Shown here: in pieces, positions 7,107-15,221 of the stretch | How positions within the stretch are numbered: position 1 is the first letter of the stretch | Layout of the letters: the number at the start of each line of letters is the position of its first letter | Assembly (NCBI GenBank): GCA_902791885.1 | Contig: CADAXO010000025.1 | Coordinates: 1-17,706, forward strand | Length of the DNA stretch: 17,706 nt | Origin: Oscillospiraceae bacterium | GTDB lineage: Bacteria; Bacillota_A; Clostridia; Saccharofermentanales; Saccharofermentanaceae | Direction: 5' to 3' | Program-made: the position numbers and the translations under genes | Notes under the pieces: model-generated | What the model was told of the DNA's origin: nothing | The model's input: only the letters and a program-made list of their open reading frames with translations | The model's database searches: none

Positions 7107-7155
7107 CTCCTTACAGTTGCTGTTCTCATTATACCGCACGGCACCGTCCAGCAAA
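7107..7155 (-). promoter_or_regulatory. Promoter and ribosome binding site of the 6468-7097 gene
   Basis: On the minus strand TTTGCT (7150-7155) is 16 bases from TATAAT (7128-7133). This is followed by AAGGAG (7107-7112) and the GTG start at 7097. The -35 match is poor, so an activator may be needed. A single CGACGAA-type element (about 7156-7162), similar to those of the array further upstream, abuts the -35 region. Confidence 0.5.
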
Positions 7156-7229
7156 CGACGAAGCAGCTTCTATTTTTTCAACCAATTGTTCTTTACGTCT
7201 CCTTGTGGAGGCTCTTAAAACTGCGTTTT

Positions 7230-7412
7230 CGACTAAACCTTGTATTTTCAGTTTTCGTCGAAGAATTCCTGTCATTTTTTCTACGAAATCTTATATTTTG
7301 AGAAAAAGTCGCCGGAACAAGGCCGAATTTCGACTAAATCTAAAAAAATCGAATTTCGTCGCTGTTTCTCTGTCATATAAGCGACTAAATCTCGTAAATT
7401 CAGATTTAGTCG
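7230..7412. repeat. Four tandem ~51-bp units of alternately oriented 11-bp elements
   Basis: Four 31-base units lie at 7230-7260, 7281-7311, 7331-7361 and 7382-7412, so their starts are spaced 51, 50 and 51. Each unit is an 11-base arm, a 9-base A/T-rich centre and an inverted 11-base arm. The arm consensus is CGAC(T/G)AAATCT. The last unit is a perfect inverted repeat; the first and third have two to three mismatches, and the second is more degenerate. Two of the linkers share CTGTCAT. The roughly 450 bases between the genes at 7097 and 7549 hold this array, the promoter at 7107-7155 and the terminator at 7464-7507, with no credible gene. Confidence 0.75.
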
Positions 7413-7463
7413 AAATGGCGAGTCGGACGCTCCCGACCTTCCGCGTACGCATGGCAAACAAAT

Positions 7464-7507
7464 GGGGTTGCCTCCCGGTGAACTTAATTCACTTATGAGA
7501 CAACCCC
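7464..7507 (-). terminator. Terminator-like hairpin of the NRPS gene
   Basis: An 11-bp outer stem (7464-7474 with 7497-7507) encloses a small inner hairpin (GTGAA/TTCAC). In minus-strand RNA the only non-Watson-Crick position is a G-U pair; in plus-strand RNA it would be a C-A mismatch, so the structure fits transcription from the NRPS gene ending at 7549. The following CATTTGTTTG is only moderately T rich. Confidence 0.55.
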
Positions 7508-7548
7508 CGTTTCAATTTCAATCCTTAACCGAACCTATGGGATTCAGA

Positions 7549-10485
7549 TCAGAAGACCGCATCATTCTCTTCAGCGTTCATCAAGCGATCGATAAGTCCT
7601 GAGAACGTATCAACCGTACACTTGATCTTCTCTTCCGAATACAGAGCCTGATTGAACATAAGGTAAGGAACTATACCGTCAGGAGTCTCGATGATCTGGA
7701 ACGCGAGGCTTCTCGAATTGACAGGCGCGTTGCTTGTGACATTCAGTCTTGTGCCTCCGATGGATCCGATATCCGTGGTACTCATAATCTGGGAAGTCTC
7801 GTAGCAGACGATAAGCGTATCGTGTTCGAATACGTTGTCCTGCTTAATACTCCACTCGTAAGAACAGTGAGCCAGCATGGCATTGGATCTGTCTGAGAGT
7901 TCCTTGAAGAAGTCACCGACCGTCATTTCCTTATTCATTTCGAGACCGATCGTAATATAGCGGAACAGACATCCGAATGCGTTATTCTTTATCTCATCGG
8001 TCCTGTCGTGGAAGATCCAGTCTGCCATGACAAGATCCTTATTCTCCATAGTTGACATACCGAGAAGAGCAACAGCACTGAACAGTAGATTTCTGGACAA
8101 ATGATGTTTCTTTTCGAAGGCCGCCATATTCTCGAGAGAGATCATATTCAGTGGCAGAAGCGTACGGCCCGAAGGACGGTTTTCTGTATCAGGTATGAGG
8201 TTGATGCACCAGTCTTTGCCGCCGTAGATCTCATTGATGTATTCACGATCTTCCCTGTAGCGCTTACCCTCACGCATCTCCTCTTCGTTATGCAGATAAG
8301 CATAGTAAGTATCGAGAGGGAGTTCCTCGCCCTTCCATGCTCTTACGATATCGTCATTAAGAAGATGCATGCCGGTTCCGTCAGTCATGATGTGGTGGAT
8401 CTCCCAGAACAGATAGACCGCATCCTCAGTCTGATAGATACCCGCATGGACAAGCGGCTCACCTATCATAACAAACGGACGCATAAGGTCTTCAGAGAGC
8501 TTCTGGAATTCGGCTTCCGTCATCTTTTCAACAGATATCTGAAGCTTCTTCTCGGGCGCGATACGCTGAACCAAAGAACACTCGTCATTAAATTCAAATA
8601 CCGTGTACAATGCCGTTCTGTTTGCCAAAGCCTTATTGAATGCATCACAAAGGCGCTGGGCATCGATATCAGCTGCGAAACGGTACAGACGCGGCAGGTT
8701 CCACATGATCGTCCTGGGCGAGAAGATACAATAATCAAATATCGATATCTGGTTGGGCGTAAGCGGGTGAACATTTTCACGAGCCTGTGCCTCAGTCTTT
8801 TCGATGTCTACGGGCTGTCTACCTGCCTCACGCTCCTTATACAAAGCTGCTATACGCTCAGGAGTACATCCTGCGAAAATATCCGAAGCAAGAAGGCCGG
8901 GCAGATTGGCTTCAGACAGAACGGACATAGAACCCAGAGAGTCGCCGCCCAGATGATAGAAATTATCATGGATACCGATGTTCTCAAGTGAAAGCGCATT
9001 CTCAAAAGCACTGCACAGGATACGCTCAATCTCGGTACGGGGAGCAACGTATTCCGCACGCTCGGTTCTGGACTCCGGCTTGGGAAGAGCTCTTCTGTTC
9101 ATCTTACCGTTGGGCAGAACGGGGATCTCGTCTACCTTAATGAAATACGAAGGTATCATGTAGTAAGGCAAGAAACGTTCCATCTCGTTTCTGACCTTCA
9201 TCTCGTCCAGCTCGATGTCATCTGTATAGTAAAGGCATACAAACGCATGCACCTGCTCCTCAAAGCCTCTTGCAGCACACCAGTCAACACCGAGCACCTT
9301 CTTACCTACAGCTTCGATCTCAGCAGGCTCGATACGGTTGCCGTTGATCTTGATCATGTCGTTATTACGGCCGCAAAGCACGAGATTTCCGTCAGGAAGC
9401 TTTTTACCTATATCTCCGGTATGATACATGCCGTCGAAAAGCACTTCCTTCGTATGTTCAGGCAAGTTGACGTATCCGCGGAAGAACGGGTCCTCAATAA
9501 CGATCTCACCCTCTACATTATCCGGAACTTCATTTCCGTCTTCATCAACGATCGTAACGTTGATCTCATCAATATTAGGCTTTCCTACAGGACACTCGTC
9601 ATATTTCTTATCAATGATAAACTCAGCAACAGGGAAGCTCGTCTCACTCATAGCATATGCGTTTACAAGTTCCGGTCCTTCAAAATAGAAACCGTTTGCA
9701 GGTTCACTGCTTATCTGCACCTGACGAATGCCCGGACCGGGATTGCCGATAAGTCTCAGAAGCGACGGTGACGCAAGCAGAACCGTAATACGGTTGTACT
9801 GAAGATACTGCTTTAATACGACCGGGTTCTTGATTACAGCATAAGAAACTACAAACAGATTGCAGCCTTCATATATAGAAACGATTAAGCGTCTTATAGA
9901 CGCATTGAAATTCAACGGCGAGATAAGGGCCAGACGGTCTGATCCGTTAATTCTGGGCTTACCGGTTCTTCTGTCACAAGAAGCAGCTCTTACCATCTTG
10001 ATGCTGCCGTATTCATGCAGAACGCCTTTAGGATTGCCTGTGGTTCCTGAAGTATAGATAGCGAATGCGGCATCATGTATGGCGGTATGTTCATAGCCCG
10101 TCAAAGCATCTGTCTCAAGGATCTCATCCCATGCCTTAATGTCGATCACAGCCTTGCAGCCGCAGTCCTTCCTGATAAAAGCAATACGCTCGGGCGGATA
10201 ATTATCCTCAACCAAAGTGAATGCCGCGCCGGCCTTCCAAACACCGAGAATAGCAATAAGCGCTATTCCGCCTCTCGGCATACATATAAGTACAAAATCC
10301 TCTTTGCCGATATTCCTGGCGCGAAGCCATGCGTATACCTTTCCGGAAAGCTCATCAACCTTAAGTCTGCTGATTCCGCGGGGATGTCGCTCGTCTGTAA
10401 GAGCCAAAGCGTTAGGATTTGCCTTTACGCTTCTGTCCCAAGCATCCATAATGTAATCGGTATTCTCAATAAATGTCAGATCCAT
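7549..10485 (-). CDS. Stand-alone NRPS module, adenylation-thiolation-condensation (A-T-C)
   Basis: The 978-aa cytosolic protein has an adenylation domain (about residues 10-467), a carrier domain (about 480-550) and a condensation domain (about 570-970). A-domain motifs are YTSGTTGNPKG (144-154), AYAMSETSFP (A5), YHTGDIG (A7), CGRNNDMIKINGNRIE (A8) and LPNGKMNRRAL (A10, with the catalytic Lys). The carrier has DNFYHLGGDSLGS, with Ser516 as the phosphopantetheine site. The condensation domain has EIHHIMTDGTG (HHxxxDG intact, 697-703). The chemistry would be ATP-dependent activation of a carboxylic acid, loading on the carrier, and transfer to an acceptor chosen by the C domain. The A4 motif reads FNAS instead of FDxS, so the Asp that normally binds an alpha-amino group is Asn. 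There is no thioesterase, reductase or second module, and no phosphopantetheinyl transferase in the window. GAGGAGG precedes the ATG. The product is unknown. Confidence 0.92.
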   Translation of the reverse strand: MDLTFIENTDYIMDAWDRSVKANPNALALTDERHPRGISRLKVDELSGKVYAWLRARNIGKEDFVLICMPRGGIALIAILGVWKAGAAFTLVEDNYPPERIAFIRKDCGCKAVIDIKAWDEILETDALTGYEHTAIHDAAFAIYTSGTTGNPKGVLHEYGSIKMVRAASCDRRTGKPRINGSDRLALISPLNFNASIRRLIVSIYEGCNLFVVSYAVIKNPVVLKQYLQYNRITVLLASPSLLRLIGNPGPGIRQVQISSEPANGFYFEGPELVNAYAMSETSFPVAEFIIDKKYDECPVGKPNIDEINVTIVDEDGNEVPDNVEGEIVIEDPFFRGYVNLPEHTKEVLFDGMYHTGDIGKKLPDGNLVLCGRNNDMIKINGNRIEPAEIEAVGKKVLGVDWCAARGFEEQVHAFVCLYYTDDIELDEMKVRNEMERFLPYYMIPSYFIKVDEIPVLPNGKMNRRALPKPESRTERAEYVAPRTEIERILCSAFENALSLENIGIHDNFYHLGGDSLGSMSVLSEANLPGLLASDIFAGCTPERIAALYKEREAGRQPVDIEKTEAQARENVHPLTPNQISIFDYCIFSPRTIMWNLPRLYRFAADIDAQRLCDAFNKALANRTALYTVFEFNDECSLVQRIAPEKKLQISVEKMTEAEFQKLSEDLMRPFVMIGEPLVHAGIYQTEDAVYLFWEIHHIMTDGTGMHLLNDDIVRAWKGEELPLDTYYAYLHNEEEMREGKRYREDREYINEIYGGKDWCINLIPDTENRPSGRTLLPLNMISLENMAAFEKKHHLSRNLLFSAVALLGMSTMENKDLVMADWIFHDRTDEIKNNAFGCLFRYITIGLEMNKEMTVGDFFKELSDRSNAMLAHCSYEWSIKQDNVFEHDTLIVCYETSQIMSTTDIGSIGGTRLNVTSNAPVNSRSLAFQIIETPDGIVPYLMFNQALYSEEKIKCTVDTFSGLIDRLMNAEENDAVF

Positions 10486-10548
10486 ACGTTTTCCTCCTCA
10501 TACTTTGTTACTCGAATATGTAACTGATCTATTTATTCTCACGAAGCT

Positions 10549-10577
10549 ATTATCGGAATAATGAAAGATCAAACCAA
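10549..10577 (-). promoter_or_regulatory. Promoter of the NRPS gene
   Basis: On the minus strand TTGGTT (10572-10577) and GATAAT (10549-10554) are exactly 17 bases apart. Transcription would start near 10542, giving a leader of about 57 bases. That leader contains a short inverted repeat, GTTAC/GTAAC (10507-10511 and 10520-10524), before the GAGGAGG site. The bases between 10578 and the SGNH gene show nothing else. Confidence 0.5.
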
Positions 10578-10637
10578 TGAGTAAAACCAGTATGAAGTGT
10601 CGCTTAATCAACAGAATTCTATGGATCTGTCGCTTTA

Positions 10638-11279
10638 TCAGATTTCCCGGATCTTACGGTATATACCTTCTGCCAGAGCTTTATGTCCTTCCTCAGTAAG
10701 ATGAAGACTGTCGGTCTCTCCTGCTTTACAGACCGAAGCGGCATCCAGGAATTCGCAGTCAAACTGCTTTGCCACCAGTTCATACCAGTAAGCGAGTTTC
10801 CTGGAATTCTCGATTGCTTTATCTGTATCAAAGAAAGAAGCAAACGGAGAGTCCGCAAGTTTCTCTCCAAGATAAGGCGGAGATACGATCAGTATCTTCG
10901 GCTCAATACCGCACTGATACTTAAGAAAACTCTTGGTCTTCATCAGCATATTCTGTAGGCTTCCCGCGATATCCCCGGCAGGCAGATGGAACTTTGCTTT
11001 GAGATCATTGGATCCCAACATGATGATCAGCATGTCAAAAGGCTTATGGCTCTCCACCATAGGAACGATATAATCCATACCGCATTTACATCCCCATTCC
11101 CACGGATCGGCATTGGCAATGGTCCTTCCGTTCTGTCCTTCCTCAATGATCTGATATTCATCACCCAAGAGGTTTTGAAGTGCCATGGGCCATCTTGTAT
11201 TCTCATCGTAACGGCTTCCGGTTATGGGGTTATATCCCCAAGTATTCGAGTCACCAAAGCAGATAATTCTCTTTTTCAT
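10638..11279 (-). CDS. SGNH/GDSL-family esterase
   Basis: The 213-aa product carries all four blocks of the SGNH hydrolase family. Block I is ICFGDSNTWG (nucleophile S11). Block II is EEGQNGRT, in the usual oxyanion position. Block III is MLGSNDL (N91). The C-terminal catalytic pair is DSLHL (D190, H193). No signal peptide is present, so the enzyme acts in the cytoplasm on an ester such as an acetylated sugar or aryl ester; close relatives are often annotated as arylesterases. GGTGAG lies seven bases before the ATG. It lies upstream of the NRPS gene on the same strand with 152 bases between, and the NRPS promoter in that gap suggests separate control. A role in releasing an NRPS product is possible but unproven. 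Confidence 0.88.
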   Translation of the reverse strand: MKKRIICFGDSNTWGYNPITGSRYDENTRWPMALQNLLGDEYQIIEEGQNGRTIANADPWEWGCKCGMDYIVPMVESHKPFDMLIIMLGSNDLKAKFHLPAGDIAGSLQNMLMKTKSFLKYQCGIEPKILIVSPPYLGEKLADSPFASFFDTDKAIENSRKLAYWYELVAKQFDCEFLDAASVCKAGETDSLHLTEEGHKALAEGIYRKIREI

Positions 11280-11431
11280 AATGCACTCACCATCCGTCTA
11301 ATCAATGCCCCGTCTTGGATTCAAAACCGTCAACATCGATTTTAGGCTTTTTATGTGACCGTAACTATCAGATAAAGTTAATAATCGATTAATTGTCAGA
11401 TTACTATCTCATCCCAGACAGAATCAACAGC

Positions 11432-11911
11432 TTAGCGGATGATATCAACCACCTCGCCGATATACATGTCGTGCTCGGCATCGGTGTTATAGAAGGCTCT
11501 CGCGGAGGTTTCAGATTCCACGATATTGTCCTTGGAAAGGGTCTGCTTAAAAAGCTTCTTACAAACAAGCGTCAATTCCGCCTCCTCGAAAGTAACCGAG
11601 TTCTCAAGAACCTTCGCGGTAAGGCCGGAATCATGCATCTTGTCCATGTCACGGCCCGACTTTGAACCTAACACGCCGAGCGTCTTCTTATATTCTTCCG
11701 GGAAGAAGCTGACCGTAAAGTAATCTTCGCGGTCGATGAATTCATGAGTATATCTTGAAGTGCGGACATAAGCCGTTACTACGGGCTTGTTCCAGATAGT
11801 ACCCATGCCGCCCCAGCTTATAGTCATTGTGTTAAAGCTGTCTTTATTACCTGCCGTAATAAGCGCCCACTTCTTATCAAACTGCGAGAAAATATCTGTC
11901 GTAAATTCCAT
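11432..11911 (-). CDS. Flavin-reductase-like FMN-binding protein
   Basis: The 159-aa product starts MEFTTDIFSQFDKKWALITA and has the split-barrel fold of flavin reductase-like proteins. It includes the conserved early strand pair, the NTMTISWGGMGTIWNKP segment that surrounds FMN, the aromatic/Arg stretch VRTSRYTHEFI, and a later FFPEEYKKTLGVLGSKSGRD motif. Family members use FMN and NAD(P)H as reductases or partner oxidoreductases; the substrate here is unknown. A longer frame from a TTG at 11932 exists, but GAGGT eight bases before the ATG at 11911 supports the shorter form. It follows the XRE regulator by 51 bases. The 152 bases after it hold only a TAATCGATTA palindrome (11382-11391). Confidence 0.85.
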   Translation of the reverse strand: MEFTTDIFSQFDKKWALITAGNKDSFNTMTISWGGMGTIWNKPVVTAYVRTSRYTHEFIDREDYFTVSFFPEEYKKTLGVLGSKSGRDMDKMHDSGLTAKVLENSVTFEEAELTLVCKKLFKQTLSKDNIVESETSARAFYNTDAEHDMYIGEVVDIIR

Positions 11912-11962
11912 AGATCTTACCTCAACTTTCAACTGAAGGTTATTAAACTATACGCATTCTTA

Positions 11963-13021
11963 TTATATCTTTTTCCACAGTTCCTCAAGTTCTGTAGCCT
12001 TGAAGTACTTCATGGTCCTCTCAATAGCTTCCATGCAGGTCTTGCCGAGGGAGTCGTGCACCATAAGGCTCTCGCTTATGGATATGAAGCGCAGGTTCTT
12101 AACATCATAATCGGGATTGGAATCAAACCTTAACGCCTTCTCCTTCGCTTTCTTAAGACATGCGGTTGCTTTCTTCTTTCCGCTCGTCTTGAGCTCAACA
12201 TACGCAAGTGCAGTTAAGTAGAAACAGTCCGTCTTATCCAGAGCATTAGGCTTATCGCCGATCCTGTAGGAAGCATTCTCGTTAAGTCCCGCTTCGATAA
12301 GCGCACGCGCATCTTCGTATTCAAATGTCTTAAAGTACACCAGAAGCTTTCCGGTAATGATGTTGATCTTATCGCCCATCTGCTTCACGACAGCGCGCGA
12401 CAGGTACTCATCCGCCTGCTTAATATCGCCGCGTGACGCCAGGATCTGACCTATCCTTACATCAAACATCCCGCCCGCATTATGGGCCTTGTACGTCTCA
12501 AGAGCCTTATCCGTATCCCCCATCGTCTGGTAAAGGATAGCGAGCTGCCCGTAGATCAAAGTCTCGTTTAACGCGGGGTCCGTGTTCTGGGATATGAGCA
12601 ACACAGACTGTTCGAAAAGCTTCTCTGCACGCTTAAGGTAATCCCCGTTCCTGGGGTTGATCCCATTCACCGCATATACAAGCGCACTTTCGAACACTAT
12701 GGAGAAGTTATTGGGATACTTCTTCAACGCCTTCTCTGCCTCCGAAGGGCCTTCGGGATCCATTACATACGCCATCTTACGAAGGCGTCCCGCGAGCACG
12801 TCTATCCTGTTGTCTCTCGCCTCGAAGCCGATGAGCACATCAAGCGAAGTGTCGAAGAAATCGGCCATCTCAAGTATGAGGTTCAATTCCGGCGTCGAAA
12901 GCCCCGCCTCCCACTTATGTACGGCACCTACCGTCACGCCGAACACTTCGGCGATCTGCTCCTGTGTAAGTCCCCGTGCTTTTCGAAAAGCTTTAATGTT
13001 AGCTGCAAGTTTATTTCTCAT
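11963..13021 (-). CDS. XRE-family regulator with a TPR-like C-terminal domain
   Basis: The 352-aa protein has an N-terminal Xre/Cro helix-turn-helix (residues ~4-63; LTQEQIAEVFGV then TVGAVHKWEAGLSTPEL). After it comes a long region of helical pairs typical of TPR repeats (about 95-345; for example LAILYQTMGDTDKALETYKA and GQILASRGDIKQADEYLSRA). This HTH plus TPR layout is shared with RNPP/Rgg-type peptide-responsive regulators, although many Clostridia proteins of this layout have no known ligand. It follows the membrane protein gene by four bases with no strong ribosome binding site, so translational coupling is likely. It may control its own operon or the flavin reductase gene. No mature peptide gene was identified nearby. 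Confidence 0.88.
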   Translation of the reverse strand: MRNKLAANIKAFRKARGLTQEQIAEVFGVTVGAVHKWEAGLSTPELNLILEMADFFDTSLDVLIGFEARDNRIDVLAGRLRKMAYVMDPEGPSEAEKALKKYPNNFSIVFESALVYAVNGINPRNGDYLKRAEKLFEQSVLLISQNTDPALNETLIYGQLAILYQTMGDTDKALETYKAHNAGGMFDVRIGQILASRGDIKQADEYLSRAVVKQMGDKINIITGKLLVYFKTFEYEDARALIEAGLNENASYRIGDKPNALDKTDCFYLTALAYVELKTSGKKKATACLKKAKEKALRFDSNPDYDVKNLRFISISESLMVHDSLGKTCMEAIERTMKYFKATELEELWKKI

Positions 13022-13025
13022 AGGC

Positions 13026-13739
13026 TTATCTTATGTATCCCCATCCGCAGTAACGGTTCAGGAAAGATGTGCGGTCGTTTGCCACATCAAGATCGATATC
13101 ATCATAGAACATGTAACCGATCTCGTGAGTGACACGGTTAACTATCAAATACGCGCTCTTCTTAAAGAACGGAAGGTCTTCCTCCCCGGTTGTCACAAGG
13201 AAGAAATTGTAATCACCGATTGTCTCGAACGGTTCTGTACGGGTCTCGTATTCAAACTCGATAACGTTGATCTCATCGTAGAAATTTCTTTCATCATAAG
13301 AGCAAATCAGCGTGTATGATCTGCTCGCGTAGATAACGGCAAAAGTTGTGTAGGTATGATATTCCACGGAAGAAGGAGAACCGAGACTTAAAGGGATATT
13401 GAATACTCCGGGATACTTATCAGATACTACCTCCTCGAAGCTGCTTTGAGCATCGGCTGTCTTACAATCATGGGTTGCCCGGGGCATAAAAAGGAATATG
13501 AATCCCGTGAAAGCCAGAATGCAGATCCAGAGTATCATTCTCCATATCTTATATGATGAAGGACGGCGGGCTCTGATGATAAATATGATCCTCGATATGA
13601 TAAGTCCGATAATTACGGCAAAGCCAAACGAGACAGCCGAGAAAACATTCGGAATAACATGCATAAACAGCATAACTGCTACGATGATGCCTGCAGGCAA
13701 AATCAACGTTAATAACTGCCCATTTAATAATGATAACAT
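13026..13739 (-). CDS. Membrane protein with a large C-terminal soluble domain
   Basis: The 237-aa product has three hydrophobic helices at about residues 8-30, 33-55 and 65-85, then a soluble domain of about 150 residues. That domain is rich in beta-type segments and aromatic residues (FAVIYASRSYTLICSYDE; NFFLVTTGEEDLPFF) and ends CGWGYIR. No family is recognised. Its ATG shares one base with the stop of the preceding ECF-S-like gene (TGATG), and the XRE gene starts four bases after its stop. The trio is therefore very likely one translationally linked unit. It could be a sensor or anti-regulator for the XRE protein, but that is inference from order only. Confidence 0.72.
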   Translation of the reverse strand: MLSLLNGQLLTLILPAGIIVAVMLFMHVIPNVFSAVSFGFAVIIGLIISRIIFIIRARRPSSYKIWRMILWICILAFTGFIFLFMPRATHDCKTADAQSSFEEVVSDKYPGVFNIPLSLGSPSSVEYHTYTTFAVIYASRSYTLICSYDERNFYDEINVIEFEYETRTEPFETIGDYNFFLVTTGEEDLPFFKKSAYLIVNRVTHEIGYMFYDDIDLDVANDRTSFLNRYCGWGYIR

Positions 13740-14287
13740 CAGTTCTTCTTTTGGGGTTCAAGACTTATCTGCTTAATCCCGAATTCCTCTTGAATAAGTA
13801 TAGTCACAGGTATACCTATAAGTATCGGGAAAAGCGCGGTATTAAGCACTACCGATATGAAGAACAGCTTCCAGTCCACATCAGGATATAAAACCGCGAC
13901 CGAAGGCGTGATTATCGCAGCCTCAAGTGCAGCCATGATTATGATGACAATGCAGTAATGCAGTATATTACCGAATGTCTTAAGGTGTGGTTCTGTCTTG
14001 GATATCTTCTTCCAGTAGTAAAGGACGAGAAACGGGCCTGCGAAGTTTGCAACAAGTCCTGCTATCGATGACCAAGCAAGTTCTCCTGCAACCGCATCCA
14101 TAACCAGGTTCATAAGTGCGAAGACTACGCATCCCGGGATGCCGTAGAACAAAGCGTATAAAGGTCCGAGCATCATAACGGGTCTGACATCGGTAAAGCC
14201 AGGGATTATCTGCATCACCTTAAAAGGCAGTGCTACGATAATGTAGGCTATGATCAAGACCAGTAAAACCTTTATCCTATGCTTCAC
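13739..14287 (-). CDS. ECF-transporter S-component-like membrane protein
   Basis: The 182-aa product has five to six hydrophobic helices. The early stretch PFKVMQIIPGFTDVRPVMML followed by a Gly-rich helix and a SSIAGLVANFAGPFLVLYYW helix resembles a family of substrate-binding membrane subunits (S components) of ECF vitamin transporters found in Clostridia. Known S components bind a vitamin or metal and work with shared ATPase and T subunits; none are in this window. The frame is open from 14389, but GTG at 14287 has AAGGAG upstream and removes an arginine-rich non-membrane extension that is an artefact of overlap with the EamA gene. The overlap with EamA is then 11 bases. The substrate is unknown. 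Confidence 0.65.
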   Translation of the reverse strand: MKHRIKVLLVLIIAYIIVALPFKVMQIIPGFTDVRPVMMLGPLYALFYGIPGCVVFALMNLVMDAVAGELAWSSIAGLVANFAGPFLVLYYWKKISKTEPHLKTFGNILHYCIVIIIMAALEAAIITPSVAVLYPDVDWKLFFISVVLNTALFPILIGIPVTILIQEEFGIKQISLEPQKKN

Positions 14288-15182
14288 GGATCTTCTCCTT
14301 CGGTGACGGAATGATCTCCACCAGATTACCCGCGACAACAAGCATAACGCCGATAACGATCCATGGTGTAAGTTCCGTTCTCTCGACAAGACCGCCCGGC
14401 ATTATAAGGCCCCAAATAACTGAGAATAGAATCTCCAGCGAATAGATGATCGTTGCATTTGCAGGTGTGGATTTCTTCTGTGCGAATATATTGACCGTCT
14501 GGGCTAAAGCAACTATGAAATACGAGTAGATGGCAATGCTTGCGATTATCTCACGGTTCCACGGTATATTGCCGAATCCCGAAGGATCGGTAATAACCCA
14601 GAGTCCCGCGGAGATGATACCGACGATCGCCGAGATAAAGGCAGATATGGATACGGGATCATTCTCGTTTGCATACCGGTTAAGAAGGACAATATATACG
14701 GCTCTGACGGCACATCCCGCGCCGACAAGAACAGATCCTGTAAGCTTCCCGCTTCCCGCTGAATTACCTAAAGCCATAATGATCCCGAGAAGGACCATGG
14801 CCGCCGAGATCCACGTCTTGATACCGACCTTCTTCTTCAGTGTAAAGAGGATTACCGGAAGTATAACGACTGTCATGGAGAGAGTAAAAGCTCCCGTAGA
14901 CACATCGAAATACTTAAGTCCGTAAAGATAAAGCAAGTTATAAGTGCAGTTTAATACCCCAAGCAGAAGACAGCGCTTAATGAGCCTTTCACGGTATTTT
15001 CGAAGTTCTTCCCGGATACGCTTAAGAAAGCATAAAGCGAGGAGCAAAGCCCCGACCAAAGAAGTAAGACATGTCGTCGCGAACGGCGGCACGGAATCGG
15101 GAATACACGCGAAGATAATAACCTCTGTAGACCAGCAGAGCGTAACAAACATTAGGCAGATGTTTGCCTGTAACGAATTCAT
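14277..15182 (-). CDS. EamA/DMT-family transporter
   Basis: The 301-aa product is a ten-helix drug/metabolite transporter with two EamA halves. The first half starts with NICLMFVTLCWSTEVIIFA and the second contains SILVGAGCAVRAVYIVLL-like helices and a C-terminal SLEILFSVIWGLIMPGGL segment typical of the final EamA helices. Family members export or import amino acids, nucleotides or other small metabolites by exchange or proton coupling. The start codon is ATG with AGGAG upstream, about 12 bases away. It follows the PAP2 gene by 39 bases and overlaps the next gene, so it belongs to the long operon. Confidence 0.88.
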   Translation of the reverse strand: MNSLQANICLMFVTLCWSTEVIIFACIPDSVPPFATTCLTSLVGALLLALCFLKRIREELRKYRERLIKRCLLLGVLNCTYNLLYLYGLKYFDVSTGAFTLSMTVVILPVILFTLKKKVGIKTWISAAMVLLGIIMALGNSAGSGKLTGSVLVGAGCAVRAVYIVLLNRYANENDPVSISAFISAIVGIISAGLWVITDPSGFGNIPWNREIIASIAIYSYFIVALAQTVNIFAQKKSTPANATIIYSLEILFSVIWGLIMPGGLVERTELTPWIVIGVMLVVAGNLVEIIPSPKEKIREA

Positions 15183-15221
15183 GGGAAGATCATTCTCCTA
15201 CAGGGACCGCATCCGTACGGA

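Noticed and set aside
7230..7412. CRISPR array
   Set aside because: The units are degenerate, differ from each other inside the arms, and have short partly shared linkers; no cas genes are present.
7205..7498. Plus-strand open frame of 97 codons between genes
   Set aside because: The frame runs through the 51-bp repeat array and into the hairpin. It has no ribosome binding site, and its composition follows the repeats.
8101..8991. A long plus-strand open frame (296 codons)
   Set aside because: It lies antisense inside the NRPS gene, which has all expected motifs. There is no ribosome binding site, and the predicted protein shows no recognisable domain.
12657..13319. Plus-strand open frame of 220 codons
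   Set aside because: It is antisense to the XRE-TPR gene and the adjacent membrane protein, both well supported. It is a mirror-frame artefact.
14288..14389. N-terminal extension of the ECF-S-like protein
   Set aside because: The extra residues are Arg-rich and read the end of the EamA gene in another frame; the GTG at 14287 has a good binding site.
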